A stretch of 64,000 nucleotides of DNA from JBAXXL01 sp037127915 (GTDB taxonomy: Bacteria; Bacteroidota; Ignavibacteria; Kapaibacteriales; UBA2268). This document shows positions 33,884 through 43,641 of the stretch, in pieces. The position numbers and the translations under genes are program-made. The first letter of the stretch is position 1; every line of letters starts with the position of its first letter. Below the pieces are notes generated by a model. That model was not told where the DNA came from, did not search any database, and saw only the letters and a program-made list of their open reading frames with translations. The stretch is from NCBI GenBank assembly GCA_037127915.1, contig JBAXXL010000002.1, positions 62,001 through 126,000 on the forward strand. The letters are read 5' to 3'.

Positions 33884-36800
33884 ATGAAAAAAATAATAAT
33901 ATATATTTTAATAGCAATAGCAAGTTTTAGTTTCCTTTCGGCTAAGGAATTACTTAATTTTTCCATTGAAAATCGCTCAAGCGAATCGGGTGAATATAAA
34001 GCTGATTTATTTGTCGATATCACCGACGGTTCGTGGGAAGTTGGTCCGTGTACAATCGTTATCAAGTATAATACTGATGGATTGATAAAGAAAAATACTG
34101 CTGCTTTAGCAAACATAGACTCAGAATTAGGAACTGCCGGATACTATTTAACGCAGAGCAGTTTTTCGGATGGTGAATTAGCCATCAATATTATTGCTTC
34201 GGATCAAAACGTAACGAAGTCCGGGAAAATAAGGATTTGTACAATAGATTGGGAAATAAATGACGGTGACCAATTGGATAATCTACAATTCGATGACAAC
34301 GAAACTGTTATTTATAAAGCCCTCAATTTGATGGATTACAATTGTTCTACGAGCAATTGCTTTACTTTGACTAATCCAACTCCACAAAGAATTATCCCGA
34401 GAATGGATCCGCCAACGTTGATAAACCCAAGCAATACAGCAATAAAAGTAAATTTATTCGTTGATTTTGATTGGCAAAATATCGCTGAAGCTGAAGGTTA
34501 TGAGATTCAAATTTCCGACAAAAGCGACTTTTCGACAATTCTTGTATCAACAACCACAACTACAGATTTATATTCTTTAGCTAAAGGTACATTAGATTAT
34601 AATAAAACCTACTACTGGAGAGTAAGAGCTTATAACACCGATGAAACAACTTATTGGTCTAATATTTGGAGTTTTACAACAAGGTCACCTTTAGCTAAAG
34701 TAACAAACCTAAATCCAGCTGATTTAGCAACCGGTATCAAGTTAAATCCAATATTGTCATATTCAGCAGTAACGGATGCGGATTCTTATCAAATTCAACT
34801 ATCAGATGTTTCTAATTTAGCGAACTTGATAATAGATGAAGAAGTTAGCGGAACAGAATTAACAAGTTCAACCAAGCTAGATTTTTCAAAAAAATATTAT
34901 TGGCGCGTTCTAGCAAAAGATAATTTTAGTGAAGAAGGTCCTTGGAGTGATATAATAGCATTTACTACCAAGAATCCTTTGGGTACTCCTGTGGCGTTAA
35001 CCCCCAATAACGGTTCAACTAATGAAGGATTAAAACCTGAATTTACATGGAATTCTTTAGCTGGAGCAATTGGTTACCGTTTGCAAATATCAAAAACTGA
35101 TAACTTTTCTACTTTAGAACGCGATATTTCTGGAACAGCCACAAACCATACATTATCATCAAGTTTAGATGCAAATGTTAAATATTATTGGCGTTTAATA
35201 GCTTGGGACAGCGACAAAGACAGCAGTTCTTTCAGTACTGTTTGGAATTTTACCACACGATCTTCATTAGAAAAAGTCACAAACTTGAACCCTTCCGATA
35301 TGGCTGTTAATATTAAATTACATCCAAAATTATCATTTTCTAGCGTATCCGGTGCGGATTCTTATTTAGTTCAAGTTTCAATAGTAAATAATTTTTCTAG
35401 TTATATTATCAACGAGGAAACAAGCGGCACAGAATTAACAAGTGCTACTATGCTGAATTATTATACTAAATATTATTGGCGGGTTAGAGCGAAAAACAAT
35501 TTTGGAGATATGGGTCCTTGGAGTGATACATTAGAGTTTACCACAAAGACTCAAATAGGAACTCCTGTAGCATTATCGCCATCGACCGGTTCAACAAATG
35601 AAGTATTAAAGACCGAATTTACATGGAATTCTTTAGAAGGTGCAATAGGATATCGTCTTCAGTTATCAAAATCAAGTAGTTTTACTTCATTAGAACGCGA
35701 TATTTCTGTTACAAGTACCAATCATACATTAACAACTAATCTTGATTTACTCACCAAATACTATTGGCGTTTAAAAGCGTGGGATAGTGACAAAGATAGT
35801 AGTTCATACAGTACGGTGTGGAATTTTACAACTCTAGGATTAAAAGCCCCTGTCTTGCAATCACCTGCGAATAGTGTTGCTTTCGTGCCAATTAATACAA
35901 GTTTTTCATGGCTTGCCGCAGATGATGCAGAAAGCTATAAAATTCAAATTTCAAAATCAGCAACATTTACGACTGTTGATTTCGAAAGTGTCATATCATC
36001 AACCAGCTATACTCCGGCCAGTAATTTGGTAGCCGGAAAGAATTATTATTGGCGTGTATTGTCTAAAACGGGTTCCCTTGAATCAGCATGGTCATCGGCT
36101 AATCAATTTTCAACAGATTTTGATATAACATTAGTAAAGCCATCGAATAATACGACAAACGTTACACGTAAAAACATCCAATTCCAATGTCAGCAAGCCG
36201 AATTAGCAGATGCATACATTTTCCAAGCCGCAAGAGACGCTTCTTTTACCGATAAAGTTTTTGAAGTAAGCAGTAGCACGAATACTATCGATTATTCATA
36301 TCTTAATAGAAATACAAAATATTATTGGAAAGTTAAACCTCAAATCGGCTCTGAATTTGGAGATTGGTCAACATCTTGGTATTTCACTACCGAAGAATTC
36401 AATGGTCCGACCTTGACTTCACCCGCTAACAATACTGTCGATTGGGAACCTAGTTTCGAATTAAAATGGGCTAGTAATAGCGAAGCAACTAAAGGATACG
36501 ACATACAAATCGCCCAAAGTTCAAATTTTTCCGATGTTGAATATGAGGTTCTCAATAATAGTTCTACATCATATACTGCTACTGAGCTTGATAGGGGAGT
36601 AAAATATTATTGGCGTGTAAGAACAGTTAACGACAATGAAAACAGTGCATGGTCAACCGCATGGAATTTTACTACTGATATATACGATGTGCCGGCAGAT
36701 TGGAATCCTTCTATTACAGGCAAAACACATACCGTGAGAATACCATCATCTATTAATCCTAAAGTTGTTGGTAGAGCTTTAAGGAAAGGAGATGTTATAG

Positions 36801-38218
36801 GTGCTTTTTATAAAGATGGAAGCGAAACCAAATGCTGTGGTTATGTTGTCTGGAACAAAGTAACCGCAAACATGACCGTTTATGGGGACGATCCCGAAAC
36901 TTCGCCTAAAGAAGGATACTTAGAAAATGATTTACTGGAATATAAGTTATTTGACTGTTTGACAAATAAATCCTATGATGCTATTGTCAAGTATTCCGGT
37001 GGTCCTGATGTATTTACAATTGACGGGACATCAGTAATTTCGGAATTAAAAACTGCGCTCGTGGAGCAAAATATGGTTCTGTCGAAAGGTTGGAATATTA
37101 TATCAACCAATATAAATTTAAACGATAACGATATTCCGGATATTTGGAGTGGATTTTCGACAAATTTAGTAATAATGAAGGATGTTTCAGGCAAGTTCTA
37201 TATTCCCGGGAAAATCGACCAACTAAAAAAATGGAATAAAAATTTAGGCTATATGTTATATATGAGTTATGCTGATAAATTAACTGTTTCCGGTTCCAAT
37301 CTTCTACCCGATACTGTAAATATATCTTTACCTTCTGGTTGGTCTATGGTATCATATTTGAGAAATTCAGAATTAGACGCTCCAACAGCATTGGCTACTA
37401 TCCACGATAATTTAGTTATTGCAAAAGATGTATCGGGTAAGTTTTATTTACCTTCTACTGGAACAAATACAATTGGTAGTTTAAAAATGGGGCAGGGCTA
37501 TAAACTTTATATGAAAACTGCCGATGTATTGACCTACCCTGCAAATGGAAGTGGTAGAAGAAATATTGACAATACCATATCGAAGGTACCTGTTAGACTT
37601 ATACCGGAGTTCGGTATTACCGGCAATAATGCCGCATTGATAATTGCTATTGACGCACCGGATGATTCAGAAATAGGCTTATATAATTCTAACAATCAAT
37701 TAGTGGGAAGTGGTGTCGTGGAAGCCGGATTAGTGGGGATAACAATAATCGGCGACGATGAAATGACAGAAATTACAGACGGAGCTAAACCAAAAGAAAT
37801 TTTAAATGCGAAAATTTTGTTAGCTAATGACAGCGACTTAATTGATATTGAAACACAAGCTATTGCAAGTTTAATTGACGGGTCTAAATTCGATAATATT
37901 ATTTATCAGAAAGACGAGGTTTTATCAGCAAATTCTAAAATAACATCACCAACAATTATTGGTGACGAATTATCTATTTATCCGAATCCGACAGAAAAAA
38001 ATATATTTATTGATTTAAAAACTGATTATAAAAACGAACAGGTGATAATTACAATTTACACTGAAGACGGGAAATTAGTTCATACAATTTTAGGAAGACT
38101 TGATAACGACGGAAATTTAATTTCAGATTATAGTACAGCAAACATAGCCTCTGGTGGGTATTTGGTAAAAATTGAAATTAATAAAACAATTTTAAATTAT
38201 AAATTTATAAAGAAGTAA
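33884..38218 (+). CDS. large multi-FN3 surface protein with cohesin-like N-terminus and T9SS sorting domain
   Basis: In this 1444-residue protein the signal peptide is residues ~1-20. Residues ~22-150 form a cohesin-like beta-sandwich (NFSIENRSSESGEYKADLFVDI, KIRICTIDWEINDGDQLDNLQFDD). Residues ~165-940 contain eight FN3-like repeats, each ending in YYWR-x...W-x-FTT. Residues ~945-1060 have GDVIGAFYKDGSETKCCGYVVWN and TVYGDDPET. Two GWNIIS...KDVSGKFYIP...GYMLYM units lie at ~1065-1225, followed by the ITGNNAALIIAIDAPDDSEIGLY segment, and residues ~1365-1444 form a T9SS type A sorting domain (LSIYPNPTEKNIFIDLK...GGYLVKIEINK). It is exported by T9SS and anchored at the surface. It lies 17 bases after the propeller gene and may be the scaffold of the neighbours. 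Confidence 0.85.
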   Translation: MKKIIIYILIAIASFSFLSAKELLNFSIENRSSESGEYKADLFVDITDGSWEVGPCTIVIKYNTDGLIKKNTAALANIDSELGTAGYYLTQSSFSDGELAINIIASDQNVTKSGKIRICTIDWEINDGDQLDNLQFDDNETVIYKALNLMDYNCSTSNCFTLTNPTPQRIIPRMDPPTLINPSNTAIKVNLFVDFDWQNIAEAEGYEIQISDKSDFSTILVSTTTTTDLYSLAKGTLDYNKTYYWRVRAYNTDETTYWSNIWSFTTRSPLAKVTNLNPADLATGIKLNPILSYSAVTDADSYQIQLSDVSNLANLIIDEEVSGTELTSSTKLDFSKKYYWRVLAKDNFSEEGPWSDIIAFTTKNPLGTPVALTPNNGSTNEGLKPEFTWNSLAGAIGYRLQISKTDNFSTLERDISGTATNHTLSSSLDANVKYYWRLIAWDSDKDSSSFSTVWNFTTRSSLEKVTNLNPSDMAVNIKLHPKLSFSSVSGADSYLVQVSIVNNFSSYIINEETSGTELTSATMLNYYTKYYWRVRAKNNFGDMGPWSDTLEFTTKTQIGTPVALSPSTGSTNEVLKTEFTWNSLEGAIGYRLQLSKSSSFTSLERDISVTSTNHTLTTNLDLLTKYYWRLKAWDSDKDSSSYSTVWNFTTLGLKAPVLQSPANSVAFVPINTSFSWLAADDAESYKIQISKSATFTTVDFESVISSTSYTPASNLVAGKNYYWRVLSKTGSLESAWSSANQFSTDFDITLVKPSNNTTNVTRKNIQFQCQQAELADAYIFQAARDASFTDKVFEVSSSTNTIDYSYLNRNTKYYWKVKPQIGSEFGDWSTSWYFTTEEFNGPTLTSPANNTVDWEPSFELKWASNSEATKGYDIQIAQSSNFSDVEYEVLNNSSTSYTATELDRGVKYYWRVRTVNDNENSAWSTAWNFTTDIYDVPADWNPSITGKTHTVRIPSSINPKVVGRALRKGDVIGAFYKDGSETKCCGYVVWNKVTANMTVYGDDPETSPKEGYLENDLLEYKLFDCLTNKSYDAIVKYSGGPDVFTIDGTSVISELKTALVEQNMVLSKGWNIISTNINLNDNDIPDIWSGFSTNLVIMKDVSGKFYIPGKIDQLKKWNKNLGYMLYMSYADKLTVSGSNLLPDTVNISLPSGWSMVSYLRNSELDAPTALATIHDNLVIAKDVSGKFYLPSTGTNTIGSLKMGQGYKLYMKTADVLTYPANGSGRRNIDNTISKVPVRLIPEFGITGNNAALIIAIDAPDDSEIGLYNSNNQLVGSGVVEAGLVGITIIGDDEMTEITDGAKPKEILNAKILLANDSDLIDIETQAIASLIDGSKFDNIIYQKDEVLSANSKITSPTIIGDELSIYPNPTEKNIFIDLKTDYKNEQVIITIYTEDGKLVHTILGRLDNDGNLISDYSTANIASGGYLVKIEINKTILNYKFIKK
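34685..35836 (+). repeat. duplicated 576-bp block of two FN3 units
   Basis: Bases 34685-35260 and 35261-35836 code for two successive FN3 pairs of 192 residues each that resemble each other more than they resemble other repeats. Shared phrases include KVTNLNP, SGTELTS, GPWSD, GTPVAL, EFTWNSL, GAIGYRLQ, SDKDSSS and STVWNFTT. They mark a recent in-frame internal duplication. Confidence 0.85.
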
Positions 38219-38297
38219 AATAATTAGCACGGTTTTTGCGTTTATATTCGATAGTAAAAAAGAATATTGATAAAATATAAATAAATAGGTTGGAAAC

Positions 38298-41200
38298 GTG
38301 AAAAAAATACTACTACATATAATAATGCTAATCGTTGTTTTTTTCGTTGTATTCGAAAGTTCATTAGCTGAAAGCTGTGGCATTAACGGATTCACTAGAA
38401 AAGATTTAACGATTGTAGCAAATACTGCAAAATGTGTCAAAGCCGCGGATTTGGACGGAGATGGGAAATTAGATATAATTTCCGCTTCAAGCGGCGACAA
38501 TAAATTAGCCTGGTACGAAAAAATAAGTAACGACAGGTATATAGTTAGAATTATTGACGATAAATTATTAGGAACGCAAAGTTTCGATGTTGGCGATTGT
38601 GATCACGACGGTGATCTAGATATTGTTGCCTCCGCCTACGGAGATGGCTTAATAAATTGGTACGAGAATGACGGAAAAGGTAATTTTACAAAGCATTTAT
38701 TAATATCTGCTTATGGAAAACCAAGATTTGTATGTGTGGCTGACGTTGATTCTGATGGTGATTTAGATATAGTTACTACATCATCAATCTTAAAGACTAT
38801 TGATTGGTTTGATAACAATGGCGATAAAACATTCACCAAAAAAAATGTTGCTACAAGTGTAACTACACCTTGGTTCGTTACCACTTCGGATATTGATAAA
38901 GACGGCGATGTAGATATACTTGCAACATCAAGAGATTTAGATTTAGTTTTACTATTTAAAAATAATGGCAGTGAAGCATTCACATCGCAAACCATTGATA
39001 AAACAGCTGATGGCGCTGAGTGTGTTTCTGTTGCTGATATAAACAATGATGGGAATCTGGATATAGTAGCTTGTAGTTATTTTGATAATAAGATAAAATG
39101 GTATCAAAATGACGGTAGTTTGAACTTTACAATACACCAAATAACATCATCTGCCACTAGCGTGAGAAGTATTTTTCTAACCGATGTTGATTCGGATAAC
39201 GATATAGATGTAGTTTATTCATCGTGGGGGCTTGATAAAGTCGCTTGGTTCGAAAATGATGGATCGGGCGGATTTACGACAGAGCATTTAGTTACTGATA
39301 AAAATAATGGACCAGAATATGTATCGTGCTATGATTTGAATGGAGATGGTAAACTAGAATTTCTAACTGCTTCAAGCGATGATCATAAAATCTCATGGAC
39401 AAAATATATAAGTGCTACAGAAACACAAACAATGGATTTAACTTATCCTTCTCTCGGTTCGGAAACAATAATTATCGCCGACATAGATAGTGATGGCGAT
39501 AACGATGCTGTTGTAACAGCACAGAGTGGGGAAACTGTTTTTTGGTTCGAAAACTTAGGGAATAATGATTTTCTTCCTCAAGATATATTAAAAGGTACTA
39601 ATGGTATCCGATATGCCGAAGTAGGTGATATGAACAATGACGGTTATCAGGACATTATTATCGGTGAATATTATGCAAAAACGGTTTCAATTCTTTATAA
39701 TGATGGAGATCAAAACTTTTCTAAACAAGGAATTGCATCATTGGATGGAATACAATGTATTGTTATTTCCGATATAAATAAAGATGGTAGATTAGATATT
39801 GTAACAGCATCGGCAAACGATGATAAAATTACTTGGTTCAAACAGTTGAACGATGGTACATTTACAGGAATTGTAATATCGAATAACACTGATGGTGCAA
39901 ACGCTGTAACCGTTATTGATTTTGATAAAGACGGAGATTTAGATATTCTCTCAACATCTGCTGATGATAATAAGAGCTGTTGGTACGAAAATGATGGCTC
40001 AAACAATTTTACCAAAAAGCAAATCTCCAATACCAATAAATATCCTGTTTCTATAGCTGTTGGTGATATGAATGTTGATGGATATTATGATTGCTTAGTA
40101 GGATCGCGTAATAGTTCATCTTCATTAGCTATTTATAAAAATGATGGCTCAATGAATTTTACACAAACTATTGTTGACCCGTCTGTAAATTGGATTTCGA
40201 ATGCAATTATCGAAGATTTGAATTATGACGGTTATCCTGATATTATCACAGCATCCTCCGGAGATAACACTATTCAATGGTATAAGAGCAATCAATCCGG
40301 TGGATATGTGAAGAGTGTTATATATAGTGATGCAAAAGGTGCAATGTTCGTAGATGCCGGAGATATGGATTCAGATGGAGATATTGACCTTATTTCATCA
40401 TCTTATTCAGACAGTAGAGTTATTTTATACTCAACTTCAACATATAAGGATAATTTTATTTCTTTAATTTATCCATCGAATAGAAACACAAATGTAGATT
40501 TAAACGACAACTTGCGCTGGAGCTCTGCAATAAATGCAACCGGTTATTGGATACAAACATCATTGGATAGTACATTTAAAAATGTTTTTTCCCAAGATAC
40601 TATAGCTGATACAAGCATCGTTCTGAATAATCTGAAATTAGAAAAAAGCAAAAAATATTATTGGCGTGTAGCCGCAACAAATGGTACTTGTTGGACATCC
40701 TGGTCAAATTTTAGAAGTTTTATTGCAACAATGACGTCGAGCAGATGTGACATTATATTAAAATCCGGCTGGAATATGATTTCTTCTTATGTTTTGCCGA
40801 AGAATGATTCTTTAAAGGTTATGTTAACCGATATAAAAGCAAATACTGTTATTATAAAAGACAATACTGGAAAATTCTATCTTCCTTCGCAAAATACAGG
40901 AACTCTTAAATTCTGGACATCGACGGAAGGATATAAAATTTATATGAGTAATGTTGATACATTACAGGTAACAGGAAAGTTGATCGATCCAACAGCAAGT
41001 GCAGTAAAGATTAAAACAGGTTGGAACATAATAGCTTACTTAAGGAATTCAAATCTGAATGCAAAGACTGCTTTGACTTCAATATTAACGGACTTTGTAA
41101 TTGTAAAAAATACTGCAGGTAAGTTCTTTATTCCTCCTTCCAATAACCAATTGGGAGATTTAATTCCAGGTCAGGGTTACCAAATGTACGCAAAAAATGC

Positions 41201-41897
41201 AGTAGATTTATATTATCCCGCAAATGGTGGAGGGAAACGTGTTGTTGATGAGATATTGATTCCGCAAACAACTCATTATAAAGTTGCTGAAACAGAAACA
41301 GGTAATAACGCATCATTAGTTTTGTCTGTTAATTTGCCAAACGATATCGAAATTGGCGTTTTCAACAAAAATGGGAAATTAATAGGTGCCGATGTAGTTG
41401 AGGATAATATTGCATTGATCTCGCTAATTGGTGATAATGAACAAACAGACTTAATAGACGGAGCCATTTATGGTGAAAACTTAATTGTCAAAGCATATAA
41501 TACAAAAAATGGCGAAACACTTACATTAAACATTTCTGCTGTATCAAGCATAATCGATAACTTTGAATATAGTGATTTAGTTTACAAACCTAACGAAGTT
41601 TATTCCGCAAAGGCTTCATTAAATACTGAATTTATGCAGACTAGTGAATTAAAAATATCACCTAATCCATTTGAAAGTAATACTGAGATTTCATTTGTTT
41701 TAGATAAGGAAGAATATGTTACTCTTTCACTTTACGATGTTACCGGTCGCTTGGTAATTAGAATATGTAATAACGTTCTCCCAACTGGATTACATAAATA
41801 CCAAATTAGCAGGAATACCTATTCAAGTGGAACATACAGGCTTTTATTACAAGCCGGCGAGAAAACAATTTCAGAAGAATTGATAATCGTAAAATAA
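38298..41897 (+). CDS. VCBS/FG-GAP repeat surface protein with FN3 and T9SS sorting domain
   Basis: In this 1199-residue protein a signal peptide (KKILLHIIMLIVVFFVVFESSLA) is followed to about residue 715 by twelve or more VCBS/FG-GAP-type repeats with the acidic Ca loop (DLDGDGKLDIISA, DCDHDGDLDIVAS, DINNDGNLDIVAC, DFDKDGDLDILST), each leading to a WYENDGS strand. These build beta-propellers as in integrin-like proteins. One FN3-like unit follows (~720-810), then two GWNMIS...KD-x-GKFYLP...GYKIYM units (~818-985), the TGNNASLVLSVNLPNDIEIGVF module and a final T9SS type A domain (LKISPNPFESNTEISF...SGTYRLLLQAG). It shares three modules with the preceding 1444-residue protein and should lie at the same surface. 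Confidence 0.87.
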   Translation: MKKILLHIIMLIVVFFVVFESSLAESCGINGFTRKDLTIVANTAKCVKAADLDGDGKLDIISASSGDNKLAWYEKISNDRYIVRIIDDKLLGTQSFDVGDCDHDGDLDIVASAYGDGLINWYENDGKGNFTKHLLISAYGKPRFVCVADVDSDGDLDIVTTSSILKTIDWFDNNGDKTFTKKNVATSVTTPWFVTTSDIDKDGDVDILATSRDLDLVLLFKNNGSEAFTSQTIDKTADGAECVSVADINNDGNLDIVACSYFDNKIKWYQNDGSLNFTIHQITSSATSVRSIFLTDVDSDNDIDVVYSSWGLDKVAWFENDGSGGFTTEHLVTDKNNGPEYVSCYDLNGDGKLEFLTASSDDHKISWTKYISATETQTMDLTYPSLGSETIIIADIDSDGDNDAVVTAQSGETVFWFENLGNNDFLPQDILKGTNGIRYAEVGDMNNDGYQDIIIGEYYAKTVSILYNDGDQNFSKQGIASLDGIQCIVISDINKDGRLDIVTASANDDKITWFKQLNDGTFTGIVISNNTDGANAVTVIDFDKDGDLDILSTSADDNKSCWYENDGSNNFTKKQISNTNKYPVSIAVGDMNVDGYYDCLVGSRNSSSSLAIYKNDGSMNFTQTIVDPSVNWISNAIIEDLNYDGYPDIITASSGDNTIQWYKSNQSGGYVKSVIYSDAKGAMFVDAGDMDSDGDIDLISSSYSDSRVILYSTSTYKDNFISLIYPSNRNTNVDLNDNLRWSSAINATGYWIQTSLDSTFKNVFSQDTIADTSIVLNNLKLEKSKKYYWRVAATNGTCWTSWSNFRSFIATMTSSRCDIILKSGWNMISSYVLPKNDSLKVMLTDIKANTVIIKDNTGKFYLPSQNTGTLKFWTSTEGYKIYMSNVDTLQVTGKLIDPTASAVKIKTGWNIIAYLRNSNLNAKTALTSILTDFVIVKNTAGKFFIPPSNNQLGDLIPGQGYQMYAKNAVDLYYPANGGGKRVVDEILIPQTTHYKVAETETGNNASLVLSVNLPNDIEIGVFNKNGKLIGADVVEDNIALISLIGDNEQTDLIDGAIYGENLIVKAYNTKNGETLTLNISAVSSIIDNFEYSDLVYKPNEVYSAKASLNTEFMQTSELKISPNPFESNTEISFVLDKEEYVTLSLYDVTGRLVIRICNNVLPTGLHKYQISRNTYSSGTYRLLLQAGEKTISEELIIVK

Positions 41898-41965
41898 AAA
41901 GCAAAGTAAATATTTCCAAGCGGGAGCTTTGGAACAAGATTTGAATTTATTTAGCAATATAAAAT

Positions 41966-41996
41966 AGTAAAGACGGGTTTTAGACCCGTCTTTACT
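41966..41996. terminator. bidirectional terminator between convergent genes
   Basis: The arms AGTAAAGACGGGT (41966-41978) and ACCCGTCTTTACT (41984-41996) form a perfect 13-bp stem with a 5-base loop. It lies between the VCBS gene (stop at 41897) and the minus-strand aminotransferase gene (stop at 42028). T-rich sequence follows on the plus side. Confidence 0.8.
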
Positions 41997-42027
41997 TTAT
42001 AGGATTATTATTGGAGGATTCTATTCT

Positions 42028-43368
42028 CTAGTTTACTAATTCAATCATTACTTTTTCGATAATTTCGAAACCTTCTTCGAATTCTTGGTCATTCAAACAA
42101 AGCGGTGGTCGGAATCTAATCGATTTATCGCCGCACGCCAAAATTATAAGCCCATTTTCCCAGCAAATAGAACGGAACTGATTTCTTAAGTCAGCATTAA
42201 TAAAATCAAAAGCACAGAACATACCCAATCCTCGTGGATTTGATAAAATTTCAGGATAGATCTCAGTTAGTTGATTTAATTTGTCCATAATTTTTTTACC
42301 CTGACGTTGGACATTTTCTAATAAATTATCTTCTTCGATAATTTCCAAATATCTTGTTGCGCGTACCATATCAACTAAATTTCCACCCCAAGTAGAATTA
42401 ATTCTGCTCGATACTTTAAATACATTCTCAGGCTCAATATCAATTTTATTAGTGGCTAAGATGCCGCAGGTTTGCATTTTCTTTCCAAAGCAGATAATAT
42501 CGGGAATGACGTCGAAATGCTCGTGAGCCCACATTTTGCCTGTTAATCCGATACCTGTTTGCACCTCATCGTAAATAAACAAAGCTTCATTTTCTGTCGC
42601 TAATTCACGCAATGATTGGTGAAACTCATTTCGAAAATGATTGTCCCCACCTTCACCTTGAATCGGTTCAATTATAATAGCGGCAATATCATCTTTATTT
42701 TTTTGAAAAGCAGTTTTCATTTCTTCAATAGCTAAATTTTCAAGTAAAATAACATTCTCAAGATTTTTTTCTTTTAAAGGAAATGTTACCTTTGGGTTTG
42801 TGATTCTTGGCCAATCGAATTTAGGGAAAAAATCGGTTTTTACCGGGTCGGTATTTGTAAGTGATAACGTATAACCCGATCGTCCGTGGAAAGCTTCTTT
42901 AAAATGAATAATTTTATGACCTTTTTCACTTGTGCAACCTTTTCTAAAATTTTGTCTTACTTTCCAATCGAATGCGGCTTTTAAGCTGTTTTCAACAGCT
43001 AAAGCACCACCCTGAACAAAAAACGAATACTTAAAATAATCCGGTACAGCAACATTAAAAAATGTGTTTACAAATGTTGCCATTTCCTCGGTGTACATAT
43101 CAGCATTTGAAGGTTTATTAATTGCTGTAGTGCCAATATGATTTCTAAACTCTTCGGTATTTATTTTTTTATGATTCCAACCGAGGGGCATCGAAGCAAA
43201 TGCAGTAAAAAAGTCGATAAATTTCCGTCCATTTCTTTTATCGAAAACCGTTGCTCCACCTGATTTTTGCATATCAACTACTAAATCAAATCCATCAGCT
43301 AGTATGTACTTCGCAAGTACCTTTAAAACTTCAACATCTTTGACAAAATACTTATTATTTAATGTCAT
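42028..43368 (-). CDS. lat: L-lysine 6-transaminase
   Basis: The 446-residue PLP enzyme belongs to class III aminotransferases, L-lysine epsilon-aminotransferase type. The family features are DGFDLVVDMQKSGGATVFD and FFTAFASMPLGWNHKKI at the N-terminus, FFVQGGALAVENSLKAAFDW, FKEAFHGRSGYTLSLTNTDP, IIIEPIQGEGGDNHFRNEF, ALFIYDEVQTGIGLTGKMWAHEHF (PLP-binding Asp) and CFGKKMQTCGIL with the PLP lysine. It moves the epsilon-amino group of lysine to 2-oxoglutarate and yields aminoadipate semialdehyde, which cyclises to piperideine-6-carboxylate. No pathway partner adjoins; the aldehyde dehydrogenase at 26807 is too distant to link. It is transcribed alone, convergent with the VCBS gene. Confidence 0.9.
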   Translation of the reverse strand: MTLNNKYFVKDVEVLKVLAKYILADGFDLVVDMQKSGGATVFDKRNGRKFIDFFTAFASMPLGWNHKKINTEEFRNHIGTTAINKPSNADMYTEEMATFVNTFFNVAVPDYFKYSFFVQGGALAVENSLKAAFDWKVRQNFRKGCTSEKGHKIIHFKEAFHGRSGYTLSLTNTDPVKTDFFPKFDWPRITNPKVTFPLKEKNLENVILLENLAIEEMKTAFQKNKDDIAAIIIEPIQGEGGDNHFRNEFHQSLRELATENEALFIYDEVQTGIGLTGKMWAHEHFDVIPDIICFGKKMQTCGILATNKIDIEPENVFKVSSRINSTWGGNLVDMVRATRYLEIIEEDNLLENVQRQGKKIMDKLNQLTEIYPEILSNPRGLGMFCAFDFINADLRNQFRSICWENGLIILACGDKSIRFRPPLCLNDQEFEEGFEIIEKVMIELVN

Positions 43369-43476
43369 AAAATCTCCTATTTTTCAGAAAATGCCTAAAT
43401 TGTATATGTAAAATTAAGATTTATTTCAGAATGTTTAAAAGAAATTAAATATATTTTAATTTTTTTTTTAATTTTT

Positions 43477-43508
43477 TTTGATTATTAAGAAATATTCATT
43501 TATCTTTG
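43477..43508 (+). promoter_or_regulatory. canonical Bacteroidota-type promoter of the codon-biased membrane protein gene
   Basis: TTTG at 43477-43480 and TATCTTTG at 43501-43508 fit the -33/-7 pattern TTTG and TAnnTTTG with the ideal 20-base spacing. The ATG is 134 bases downstream, so the leader would be long (about 125 bases). Confidence 0.72.
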
Positions 43509-43641
43509 AATGTCTGATAAAACAAAAAAAGAATAAATTAATTATAAAAATAATATAACGACATAATTTTCATTTAACATAGTAAAAATATCAATCTGAA
43601 ATAAACGTAATTTTAAAATAAACACATTCGGAGTAATTAGA

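Noticed and set aside
26807..43368. Aldehyde dehydrogenase and lysine 6-aminotransferase as one lysine catabolic pathway
   Set aside because: The two genes are 14 kb apart in separate transcription units; chemistry would fit but the sequence gives no link.
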